From the IMG/VR virus record IMGVR_UViG_3300024503_000006, positions 1 to 36,673 of that record: a stretch of DNA of 36,673 bases; one strand, given 5' to 3'. A program made the translations under genes and the position numbers. The DNA is from a virus. Position 1 is the stretch's first letter. Each line of letters begins with the position of its first letter. The notes beneath the pieces are model-generated. The model was given only the letters and a program-made list of their open reading frames with translations, did no database searches and was not told the origin of the DNA. This document shows positions 15,902-22,290 of the stretch, piece by piece.

Positions 15902-16830
15902 TATGCTGCACCTTTCAGTATTGCTATTTCTGCTGCTTGTGCTTCGACTTTGGCGTTGAGTTCTTGTATAGCGGCAGTCAGGGTTGCGACCAAAAATGAT
16001 GTATCGATGCCCTGATATACAGGGTTGCCGTCAGCATCGACAGCGTCTTTGTCTCCAGTAACGCAGCCCGGTACTACTTCAGCCAATTCATGCGCGATAA
16101 AACCTTCGCCGTCAGAGCCATCAGTTTTCCATATATAGGTACAAGGTTTCAGCGCAGAAATCTTTGCCAATGCACCAGTCATTGGTTGTACATTCTTTTT
16201 TAGCCGATAGTCGGAAGATGTATTGTAAGCAGTTGCGGTTCCGCTAGTTGTTATTGACCCAACAGCACCATTTGTGTTTCTGAAAGAGCAAGCAGTACGA
16301 GCGCTGGTAACGTCTGCTGTTACAGTCACGCCATTGTAAGTAGAATCACATACGGTTGTGATGTAAGAGCTTCTTGATGTCGTAGTACCTACATAAAAAT
16401 TACCGATAGAGTCGATACGGGCGCGTTCTGTTGGCGTTGCCCCGTTTCCAGTACCAAAAGCTAAATAGGTTGATGAGCCGCCACCTGATTGAACGTACGC
16501 ATACCTGTTGCCTGAAATGTCAAACGCGCCGCTAATAAAAGCAACTTCAGAAATAGGTGTGCCGGAACCGTTTCGGTTTTGAATTATCGCCCTAGTCGTT
16601 CCGTTTTGATCTTCTCGTACTTGCAACCTTGCTGTTGGCGAACTCGTACCAATCCCCACGTTACCGCTGGAGTCGATACGCATACGTTCTGTGCCGCCAG
16701 TCGTAATAGCAGCCGTATCCGCAGCAGGAAAAAATACACCTGTATTAGTATCAGAACCTTGAATAGACGGAGTTCCAGCAGATCCATCTACGCCAGAAAT
16801 CCCTGTTGTGCCGTTAATGTTTATTGGCAT
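15901..16830 (-). CDS. Second tail fibre with S74 self-cleaving chaperone domain
   Basis: The 309-aa product has the same plan as its neighbour: tether MPININGTTGISGVDG, GVFFPAADTAAITTGGTERM, then SSGNVGIGTSSPTARLQV, and from about 203 an S74 domain with SDYRLKKNVQP (Ser206, Lys211), GFIAHELAEVVP and a terminal coiled coil. The two S74 domains are almost identical while the middle parts differ, which indicates gene duplication followed by divergence of the binding region, or exchange of domains. It ends one base before the neighbouring start (TAATG). Confidence 0.92.
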   Translation of the reverse strand: MPININGTTGISGVDGSAGTPSIQGSDTNTGVFFPAADTAAITTGGTERMRIDSSGNVGIGTSSPTARLQVREDQNGTTRAIIQNRNGSGTPISEVAFISGAFDISGNRYAYVQSGGGSSTYLAFGTGNGATPTERARIDSIGNFYVGTTTSRSSYITTVCDSTYNGVTVTADVTSARTACSFRNTNGAVGSITTSGTATAYNTSSDYRLKKNVQPMTGALAKISALKPCTYIWKTDGSDGEGFIAHELAEVVPGCVTGDKDAVDADGNPVYQGIDTSFLVATLTAAIQELNAKVEAQAAEIAILKGAA

Positions 16831-16831
16831 C

Positions 16832-17542
16832 TTATTGCCTCATCCAATTATCAGAACCTGCGTTTACATTCGTCCAAGTATTCGATCCAGCAGAAACTGG
16901 TGTCCATGTATCGCTACTTGTTCCTACATTCGTCCAATCATTACTACCTGCACTCTGCTCAGTCCAATTAGTGGCTTCTGGAGTTAAATCCGACCACTCC
17001 TCACCAATAATCTGACCATTCGCACTAATTATTGCCAGAGCATTAACATAACCAACACCAGCAAATATCGCATTAGCATTACACGTTACTGTTGCCAGAG
17101 CGTTAATACTTGCATCACCCTGATAAACAACACCACCATTAGCTACTACAGTGGCAGTTCCAGTAATTGATCCAGCGCCAAACCGAATCCTAATTCCTGT
17201 CGCTGTAACCGTTGCTGTACCACTTACCGCAGCATTGCCAAATTGTACTCTTGTTGCATTAGCACTAACAGTGGCCGTTGCATTTATTGCACCTGCACCA
17301 CTGAATATTGCCTTGCCATCTGCTGTTACTGTTGCATTGCAAAATATGGATCCAGCACCATAATTTAATTTACCGCCATTAGCCGTTACCGTAGCAGCAC
17401 AGTTAATTGATCCTGCCGCCATTCTCTGCCGTATACCTACAGCAGATACTGTTGCTAAAGCGTTAATACTCGCAGCACCGAATAGTATTGCTCCACCTAA
17501 TGAAGCATACGGAGACTGTGCATAAGTATTGATGCCAAACAT
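16832..17542 (-). CDS. Repeat fibre: eight 20-aa repeats plus 10-aa Trp repeats
   Basis: The 236-aa product is almost wholly repetitive. After 17 residues come eight back-to-back 20-residue units (18-177) with consensus xxxxGAGSIxxxATVTANGx, for example KLNYGAGSIFCNATVTADGK. From residue 183, tryptophan recurs exactly every ten residues (183, 193, 203, 213, 223, 233) in units like WTNVNAGSDN. The 20-residue beta unit suits a beta-solenoid or triple-beta-spiral shaft, and the Trp repeats may form a tip or binding face. It sits between two fibre genes, so a tail-fibre role is likely. I recognise no named family. Confidence 0.75.
   Translation of the reverse strand: MFGINTYAQSPYASLGGAILFGAASINALATVSAVGIRQRMAAGSINCAATVTANGGKLNYGAGSIFCNATVTADGKAIFSGAGAINATATVSANATRVQFGNAAVSGTATVTATGIRIRFGAGSITGTATVVANGGVVYQGDASINALATVTCNANAIFAGVGYVNALAIISANGQIIGEEWSDLTPEATNWTEQSAGSNDWTNVGTSSDTWTPVSAGSNTWTNVNAGSDNWMRQ
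17012..17491 (-). repeat. Eight tandem 60-bp coding repeats
   Basis: The DNA encoding residues 18-177 of the repeat fibre. Each unit is exactly 60 bp with no indels. The units are diverged at the nucleotide level, so this is a protein repeat under selection and not a recent slippage array. A second array of 30-bp units (Trp repeats) follows on the 3' side of the gene at about 16838-16996. Confidence 0.85.
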
Positions 17543-18042
17543 TAGACAATCGTCCAGTTAGCGCCAGATGGCACAGTAACCGTCACCCCACTGGCAATCG
17601 TCGTATTCTTGCCGCTAATGCCCTCATAGCCGCTTGGAAACGTCATAGACGTACCTACAGTCTGGTTGGTCAGCAAAATGCCGTTAGAAGCCGCTAAATG
17701 CTGTGCATAGGCCACATCGCTAGCATCCTCGTGAACAGACTTATCAGACGGATAGGTTACGAATACGTCCTTGCTATTAGCTGCAAAGTTAATCGCAGAC
17801 GTAGTACCAGAGGAATTAGATAAAATCGTATCTCTGGATAGAGTCGTTCCAGACGATGTATAAGTGCCAATACCGACTTCCCAAGTACCAGCAGTAGAAT
17901 CGACAATGGCGTAATAGGTGGTGTTGCCATTACCTATGTCTGCAAATGAGCGAAAGCCAGCAGAAGCGCCAGCTAACGTCAATGTACCTGTACCGGATGT
18001 TGTACTGGTCTCTTTTATCCTATCTTTAACGACCAGAGGCAT
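17542..18042 (-). CDS. Tail fibre-associated protein, virion-attachment type
   Basis: The 166-aa product begins MPLVVKDRIKETSTTSGTGT, followed by TLAGASAGFRSF, IGNGNTTYYAI, TAGTWEVGIGTYTSSGTTLSRD and SSGTTSAINF. This order is widespread in phages as a virion-attachment domain at the start of tail fibres or as a short stand-alone protein. Its residues about 1-100 are likely attached to the tail hub, with the rest beta-rich and ending VTVPSGANWTIV. It overlaps the start of the repeat fibre by one base, as TAATG, and may anchor it. Confidence 0.82.
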   Translation of the reverse strand: MPLVVKDRIKETSTTSGTGTLTLAGASAGFRSFADIGNGNTTYYAIVDSTAGTWEVGIGTYTSSGTTLSRDTILSNSSGTTSAINFAANSKDVFVTYPSDKSVHEDASDVAYAQHLAASNGILLTNQTVGTSMTFPSGYEGISGKNTTIASGVTVTVPSGANWTIV

Positions 18043-18052
18043 TTTCTACCCC

Positions 18053-18439
18053 TTACGCCAAGGTTACACTCAAGCTACCAGACGCTATCTTAAAGATGTC
18101 TCCAGATGCAATGGTCTTGGACGCATCTAGTGGGGTGTGATACAGCAGATTACCACTCGTAGAAGCATCCAAAATACCGATCCAACCTACAGTTCCCCAT
18201 GATCCCGTTGCTTGTGGGAACTCAACCGCAGCACTATTGGTAGTAACGCCATCGCTTGGCGAGCCAAAAGTAACAGAAGTACGAGCATAAGAACCACCAG
18301 AAACTTCTGTACCAGTATTAGCATCGGTAGGATCGGAAGTGTAAAGACCAACATAAACAGTCGCAGGACTCGTATAGCTCGTATTACGCAGGGTAGCGTT
18401 AATCAGAGCGTTTTCCAGATAATTCGACATTTCTGCCAT
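18053..18439 (-). CDS. Tail protein, phage fibre-type beta-sandwich
   Basis: The 128-aa product matches a pattern common in phage tail modules: SNYLENALINATLRNTSYTSP, TVYVGLYTSDPTDANTGTEVSGGSYARTSV (shown here as landmarks only), WGTVGWIGILDAS and SGNLLYHTPLD. Predicted as all-beta except for the first helix. The start at 18439 has GAGGTAA just upstream; a second ATG three codons in is possible. It lies between the adaptor gene and the fibre genes. It may be a fibre-anchoring or decoration protein. Confidence 0.78.
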   Translation of the reverse strand: MAEMSNYLENALINATLRNTSYTSPATVYVGLYTSDPTDANTGTEVSGGSYARTSVTFGSPSDGVTTNSAAVEFPQATGSWGTVGWIGILDASTSGNLLYHTPLDASKTIASGDIFKIASGSLSVTLA

Positions 18440-18442
18440 GAT

Positions 18443-19063
18443 TTACCTCACGTTATAAGACATTGCCATCGGTTGACCGCTGTACTCACTTGACTGGTCA
18501 GCAGTAGAAATAGACGCTATCGCCCGGTCATACAGAGAAGCCCAGACCTGCAATCTCGCATCGTTCATCAGATACGGTTCAGCCTCAGCCAAAGACGCAT
18601 ACAGCAAAGCATCTGGGCAGTTAGCCAAGAATACATTGCTAGTATTGCTATCACTTAGAAGCGTGGGCTTTGCGTAATACAGCATCTGAGCCGTATATAC
18701 AGCGTCAGGAATAGGCGAAAATTGAAGCTCTGAGGCCAAAACCGTATAAGTCTTAGGTAGACCAGCTTCAGTCGCTCTAGTGCTTGCGTAGAAGGCGTTA
18801 GGAGCCTCGTAAGCCAGAGAAGTAATCGGAGTCGTATTCAGGTGAATATCCCGCATCTCCAAGAAGTCTGTAGGCAGACCAACCGTAGAGTCACCAGCCG
18901 TAGTATTAGCCGTAGCAACGACCAACATCTGACGGATTCTCAAGTCTCTACGCAGACGCTCCTCAGCCAACCGGATAAAGTCAGGTATAACTGAAGTCAG
19001 ATCACTACGAGCTAGGTAGTTCGCTATCGTAGTTTTTAGTTCGCTATAGCTCGTAAATGCCAT
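18443..19063 (-). CDS. Head-tail adaptor, gp4/gp6-like
   Basis: The 206-aa product opens with SYSELKTTIANYLARSDLTS and DFIRLAEERLRRDLRIRQM, the helical start of phage adaptor proteins that bind the portal base after packaging. VGLPTDFLEMRDIHL and AQMLYYAKPTLL follow, with a C-terminal helical region (CPDALLYASLAEAEPYLMND). Members serve as the first tail component in short-tailed phages, like P22 gp4 or T7 gp11. An AGGAAA ribosome-binding site precedes the ATG. Gene order supports the call. Confidence 0.85.
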   Translation of the reverse strand: MAFTSYSELKTTIANYLARSDLTSVIPDFIRLAEERLRRDLRIRQMLVVATANTTAGDSTVGLPTDFLEMRDIHLNTTPITSLAYEAPNAFYASTRATEAGLPKTYTVLASELQFSPIPDAVYTAQMLYYAKPTLLSDSNTSNVFLANCPDALLYASLAEAEPYLMNDARLQVWASLYDRAIASISTADQSSEYSGQPMAMSYNVR

Positions 19064-19065
19064 GT

Positions 19066-19746
19066 CTATTTCCTGTTATTGTGCGCCTCTATAGCGCCTT
19101 CCTCTACATCATCCCATCGATACTCGTAAGTGCCAATGTGACCAATGTGCTTTGAAAGACTGTGATCTACATGAGTCTGAATCCCGGCATCCAAAGCCTT
19201 GATACAGAAATGCACATCCTCGCCAATGATTCCCTTCGATCCCCAACCCACATCAAACCAAGGCTTAGGAACCTTCTCAAAGACTTCCCTACGAATCATC
19301 ACCACACCAAAACCAACCGCTGTAACAGGCTCTATGCCCTCTTTATCCATCGAATCTATCTTATGCCAAGCATGATGAATGATCTTGCCATTCTCATCCT
19401 TCTCAATCTGAAGATTCAACGCAGTAGGCAGTGTTGGCTTCCTTCTCGTTACCGCATTAACCCCAACAATCGGTACTTCACGGCTTAACAAAATATCAAT
19501 AGTATCAGCCGGGAACCTCATGTCTGAATCAATAAACACAATCGCATCACATCCTTCAGCCAGAGCAGCATCTACTAGCTTCTCTCTCTGATCGAATATC
19601 AGCGTTCCTGCCATCGTGTAGAGTTTTAGCCCGTTGCCTTCTTTAGAACACCGATGCTTAGAATCCCTGCCAACCATCTTGGCGAAATCAAAAGCAAACG
19701 ATGTGTGAACTTCATCCCTAGCTGGTACACAAACTCCAACGATCAT
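19066..19746 (-). CDS. GT-A fold glycosyltransferase
   Basis: The 226-aa product has the signature of a family-2-like GT-A transferase: IVGVCVPARDEVHTSF at the nucleotide-binding start, IVFIDSDMRFP with the DxD-type metal site (D73, D75), VGFGVVMIRREVFE and GIIGEDVHFCIKALDAG as the acceptor-side region, and HIGHIGTYEY at the end. It should transfer a sugar from a nucleotide donor. It is encoded between head-completion and adaptor genes, an odd place for an enzyme, so a virion protein may be the acceptor. The alternative is modification of host surface. Confidence 0.82.
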   Translation of the reverse strand: MIVGVCVPARDEVHTSFAFDFAKMVGRDSKHRCSKEGNGLKLYTMAGTLIFDQREKLVDAALAEGCDAIVFIDSDMRFPADTIDILLSREVPIVGVNAVTRRKPTLPTALNLQIEKDENGKIIHHAWHKIDSMDKEGIEPVTAVGFGVVMIRREVFEKVPKPWFDVGWGSKGIIGEDVHFCIKALDAGIQTHVDHSLSKHIGHIGTYEYRWDDVEEGAIEAHNNRK

Positions 19747-20039
19747 ATGGTTCCCCTATAGACTTTCCATTGTGCATTATCGGAACTATTGAGCCAACGA
19801 GCAAAAGCAACGTCATCAATGATATTAAAGCCCTTCATAATTCCCTTTTTATTCAAGTCATCAATGACCGTAAAAGGGATACGAGCTACATGGTGCATTT
19901 CATTAAGATGTCCGGTTCTTTGCTTGTCTGCCTCCAGAATTTGCTTGTTACTTTCAAGAATGTCAGTAACGTCCTGTTTAGTTTCGATGACGATACCACC
20001 ATCACCGTCCGAATGTACAACCTGTTGTCTATAGTCCAT
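19743..20039 (-). CDS. Conserved virion-module protein, 98 aa
   Basis: Start set at the ATG at 20039 (MDYRQQVVHSDGDGGI), because AGGATTT precedes it; the frame stays open to 20063, but that part overlaps the capsid-gene terminator hairpin. Residues about 18-45 form a helix with many charged residues; the second half (HVARIPFTVIDDLNKKG, FARWLNSSDNAQWKV) is a small mixed fold. Similar proteins follow the capsid gene in several podoviruses. It may be a head-completion or linker protein; that is inferred from position. Confidence 0.75.
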   Translation of the reverse strand: MDYRQQVVHSDGDGGIVIETKQDVTDILESNKQILEADKQRTGHLNEMHHVARIPFTVIDDLNKKGIMKGFNIIDDVAFARWLNSSDNAQWKVYRGTI

Positions 20040-20050
20040 AAATCCTCGTA

Positions 20051-20080
20051 GAAAAGCCCCCAACCATAAGGTCAGGGGCT
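20051..20080 (-). terminator. Intrinsic terminator after the capsid gene
   Basis: On the minus strand the sequence forms an 11-bp stem: AGCCCCTGACC with GGTTGGGGGCT around a four-base loop, including two G-U pairs, and is followed by TTTTC. It lies eight bases after the capsid stop and ends near the next gene's ribosome-binding site. Read in the plus direction the G-U pairs become mismatches and no T run follows, so the minus orientation is the functional one. It would lower transcription of downstream tail genes relative to capsid. Confidence 0.8.
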
Positions 20081-20087
20081 ATTTCAA

Positions 20088-21038
20088 TTACAGCGACATA
20101 TTCAAGTCAGCAACGATACCGTGAGCAGCTTCGTTCTTGACTTCCAGCGTAACTTCGACCAGAACCTGAGTCTTGTCAGCATCGCCAGCTTTCGCCAGTT
20201 CGATAGTCTGGAAAGGACGCAGATAGGCCAGAGCAGCGTACTCAGGATCAAGGATCAGAGCATCGCGGGTACGCATGAAGCGGTTAGGAACAACCGACAT
20301 ATTGCCGAAGTCCGACACATAGATGTCAGCAGCACCAACGATGGCAGCAGGAGCAGCCGAACCGTTGACGTTGTAACGATATGCCGAAATACCAGTGAAG
20401 CTAGATGCCTTCTGCTTACCAGCAGCACCGACCATCAGGACTTTAGGCGAACCACCCGAAGTAAAGACTTCTGCCACGACTTCTTTCAGCAGAGCTTCAG
20501 TAAAGGTACGGGTATTACCGTCAGTACGAGTCGAAACACCGATAGTCGTAGGATCGCCACCGTTTGTCTGAACAGACGAGTTGGTTTTGATCCATGACAG
20601 CAGCGAACCCATCTTACGGGCTGTAGAGTTGCTAGAACCAGCAGAACGGCCTTGGTTAGACAGCAGGATGGTTTCTAGATCGCGCTTCAGCTCTTGTGAA
20701 GCCTTAGCCAACTGGTAAGCCTTTTCCGACTTACGACCAGCCTTGTTTACTGCGTCCAGAGTGCCAGAGACTTTGATAGTCTTTTGCAGGATCTGGGTGT
20801 AGTTACCAAGACGAGTAGTCGGAGACAGAGTAGCGTCGGAAGCGTCAGCACCTTCAACAGCAGCGTTGTTGGTGGTAGCAGCAGCCAGAGAGTCAGTCTG
20901 CCATTCGTGGTAAACAGCAGTAGCTTTGGTCTTACCAATCGAACTCATGAATGGAGTCTCGGTAGGCGAGATGTCATAGATTACGTCGGTCAAATCTTCG
21001 CGCTGACCGATTGCGTCGTAGGCGTTATAAATTGCCAT
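20088..21038 (-). CDS. Major capsid protein, HK97 fold (DUF5309/SU10-like)
   Basis: The 316-aa protein starts MAIYNAYDAIGQREDLTDVI with YDISPTETPFMSSIGK, AVYHEWQTDSLA and LGNYTQILQKTIKVSGT, a series characteristic of the DUF5309-type capsid proteins related to phage SU10. Later landmarks are ELKRDLETILLSNQ, VLMVGAAGKQKASSF and IYVSDFGNMSVVPNRF. It follows the scaffold gene by 11 bases, with AAGGA before the ATG, and is followed by an intrinsic terminator. No N-terminal delta domain is fused, consistent with the separate scaffold. Confidence 0.92.
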   Translation of the reverse strand: MAIYNAYDAIGQREDLTDVIYDISPTETPFMSSIGKTKATAVYHEWQTDSLAAATTNNAAVEGADASDATLSPTTRLGNYTQILQKTIKVSGTLDAVNKAGRKSEKAYQLAKASQELKRDLETILLSNQGRSAGSSNSTARKMGSLLSWIKTNSSVQTNGGDPTTIGVSTRTDGNTRTFTEALLKEVVAEVFTSGGSPKVLMVGAAGKQKASSFTGISAYRYNVNGSAAPAAIVGAADIYVSDFGNMSVVPNRFMRTRDALILDPEYAALAYLRPFQTIELAKAGDADKTQVLVEVTLEVKNEAAHGIVADLNMSL

Positions 21039-21049
21039 GATTCAATCCT

Positions 21050-22021
21050 TTATAAAAAGCGTTCAAATACACTTGCCGCATCCTTAATACTTCCTGTGGA
21101 CTTAGCTCGTGACTTCAGTTTCCTAATTTCCTCAGAATTACTATCTCTAGGCTTAGAAACACCGGGCTTAATCGCCTTTGGAGCCTCCGCAACCTTCTTA
21201 GTAATCCCCGGCTTTGCAGACTGCAACTTGTCGTACTGCATCGCCTTGTATAACGTCAGAACGGCTCTGGAATCAAACACATTAGCCAATTCTTCATCAG
21301 AGAACCCCATCTGCTTACCAAAAGTGCGGATTTCCTTACGGATTGTCTCGCCCTTCTCAGGATCAGCATACTCAGGGATCGCAGAAACTAGCTTCTCGGA
21401 CTCAGCAGCAATCGTCTGCCTCATCTGTTGTTGCCTGTCATATTCCTGCTGTTGCGAGATTCTTTCCCGTTCAGCACGAACCTGCGCTAACTGTTTCTCC
21501 TTCTGAGACATCTCAGCGACCTTCACGGCATAACCGATAGGGTCAGTCTCTTTCAGATAATCCAGATCCTCTGCTTCTTGTGGCTGGTTCAACATCTGCT
21601 CGATGATCTCCAACCGCTGCGCGTATTGATCGCGCATAGCCTTAGCCTCTTGAACCGCTTGGCGCTCGGCCTCAACCGCCTTGCGTTCCTCAGCTACAGC
21701 TTGCGATTTCTTGGTGTAATCAGTGCCAAGTTGATAAGACTTGATAAGCTCATCAAGGGTGACCTCTCGTTCTTCGCCAGCGGCTTTGACACGGAATTTC
21801 TGAGGTTCCTCTTGCTCACCATCGTCATCTTCTTGTTCTACCTCTGATTCCTCTCTCGATTCCTCAGATTCGGCCTCGCTTTCGTTAGCTTCTGAAACGG
21901 ATTCTGGTTGTTCCTGTTCGGAGCCATCCTCACGATTCATCATGCTCAAGAAAGCGTTAGCTGCACCTTCTACCGTTAACTCACCACTACCCTCAGGTGT
22001 CGTGTTTTGAGTATCGCTCAT
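21050..22021 (-). CDS. Capsid scaffolding protein
   Basis: The 323-aa product is built for scaffolding: residues about 32-75 are extremely acidic (SEEEs and EDDD runs), the middle (about 100-205) is a long Gln/Glu/Arg coiled coil, and the C-terminal 40 residues are basic (EEIRKLKSRAKSTG), which would contact the capsid shell. Residues 76-95 (FRVKAAGEEREVTLDELIKSY) form a small conserved helical motif seen in related scaffolds. Its place directly before the capsid gene agrees. No protease motif was seen. Confidence 0.85.
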   Translation of the reverse strand: MSDTQNTTPEGSGELTVEGAANAFLSMMNREDGSEQEQPESVSEANESEAESEESREESEVEQEDDDGEQEEPQKFRVKAAGEEREVTLDELIKSYQLGTDYTKKSQAVAEERKAVEAERQAVQEAKAMRDQYAQRLEIIEQMLNQPQEAEDLDYLKETDPIGYAVKVAEMSQKEKQLAQVRAERERISQQQEYDRQQQMRQTIAAESEKLVSAIPEYADPEKGETIRKEIRTFGKQMGFSDEELANVFDSRAVLTLYKAMQYDKLQSAKPGITKKVAEAPKAIKPGVSKPRDSNSEEIRKLKSRAKSTGSIKDAASVFERFL

Positions 22022-22032
22022 AAGTTTCCTAA

Positions 22033-22054
22033 ATTATATCGGGAACCGCCCGAT
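22033..22054 (-). promoter_or_regulatory. Hairpin and TATAAT before the scaffold gene
   Basis: On the minus strand, ATCGGG and CCCGAT form a 6-bp perfect inverted repeat with a five-base loop (22038-22054), running straight into TATAAT (22033-22038). This lies in the short gap between the 76-aa gene and the scaffold ATG. TATAAT is a perfect -10 hexamer but no good -35 sits 16-18 bases upstream. It could be a weak internal promoter for scaffold and capsid, or an RNA hairpin setting their expression. Low certainty. Confidence 0.35.
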
Positions 22055-22059
22055 GCGGG

Positions 22060-22290
22060 TTACAAAATCTTCATCCTTTTCTCGTCAATCATCTTCTGAG
22101 CAGCGACGCTTTCAAGATAGGATTCAACGGATTCCAAGACTCGGAGGCGAATATACGCTTGTTCCCTAATCTCAGTCTCACCATAATTACTATTAACAAA
22201 TTTATTAAGCTCTGTGCCTCGGAGATCTTCCATCATCTCCTGCCACATGGGTTCCCTAAGCAGATTCGTAGCCCACTGTGCTTTATCCAC
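22060..22290 (-). CDS. Conserved hypothetical protein, 76 aa
   Basis: The product is helical and charged: MDKAQWATNLLREPMWQEMM, then ELNKFVNSNYGETEIREQAY and a final basic helix (AAQKMIDEKRMKIL). Small proteins of this kind sit between portal and scaffold in several marine and freshwater podoviruses. The start overlaps the portal stop by eight bases. A role in head assembly is likely from the position; I cannot assign a specific one. Confidence 0.75.
   Translation of the reverse strand: MDKAQWATNLLREPMWQEMMEDLRGTELNKFVNSNYGETEIREQAYIRLRVLESVESYLESVAAQKMIDEKRMKIL

Noticed and set aside
17012-17491. 60-bp periodic repeats as a CRISPR-like or satellite array
   Set aside because: The units are in frame, diverged and encode a regular 20-aa protein repeat; there are no identical repeats with unique spacers.
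11598-18042. Diversity-generating retroelement in the fibre region
   Set aside because: No reverse transcriptase and no template/variable repeat pair was seen; fibre similarity is explained by duplicated S74 and tether domains.
20121-20597. 158-aa plus-strand frame opposite the capsid gene
   Set aside because: Antisense to a conserved capsid gene, no promoter or ribosome site, Ser/Arg-rich shadow composition.
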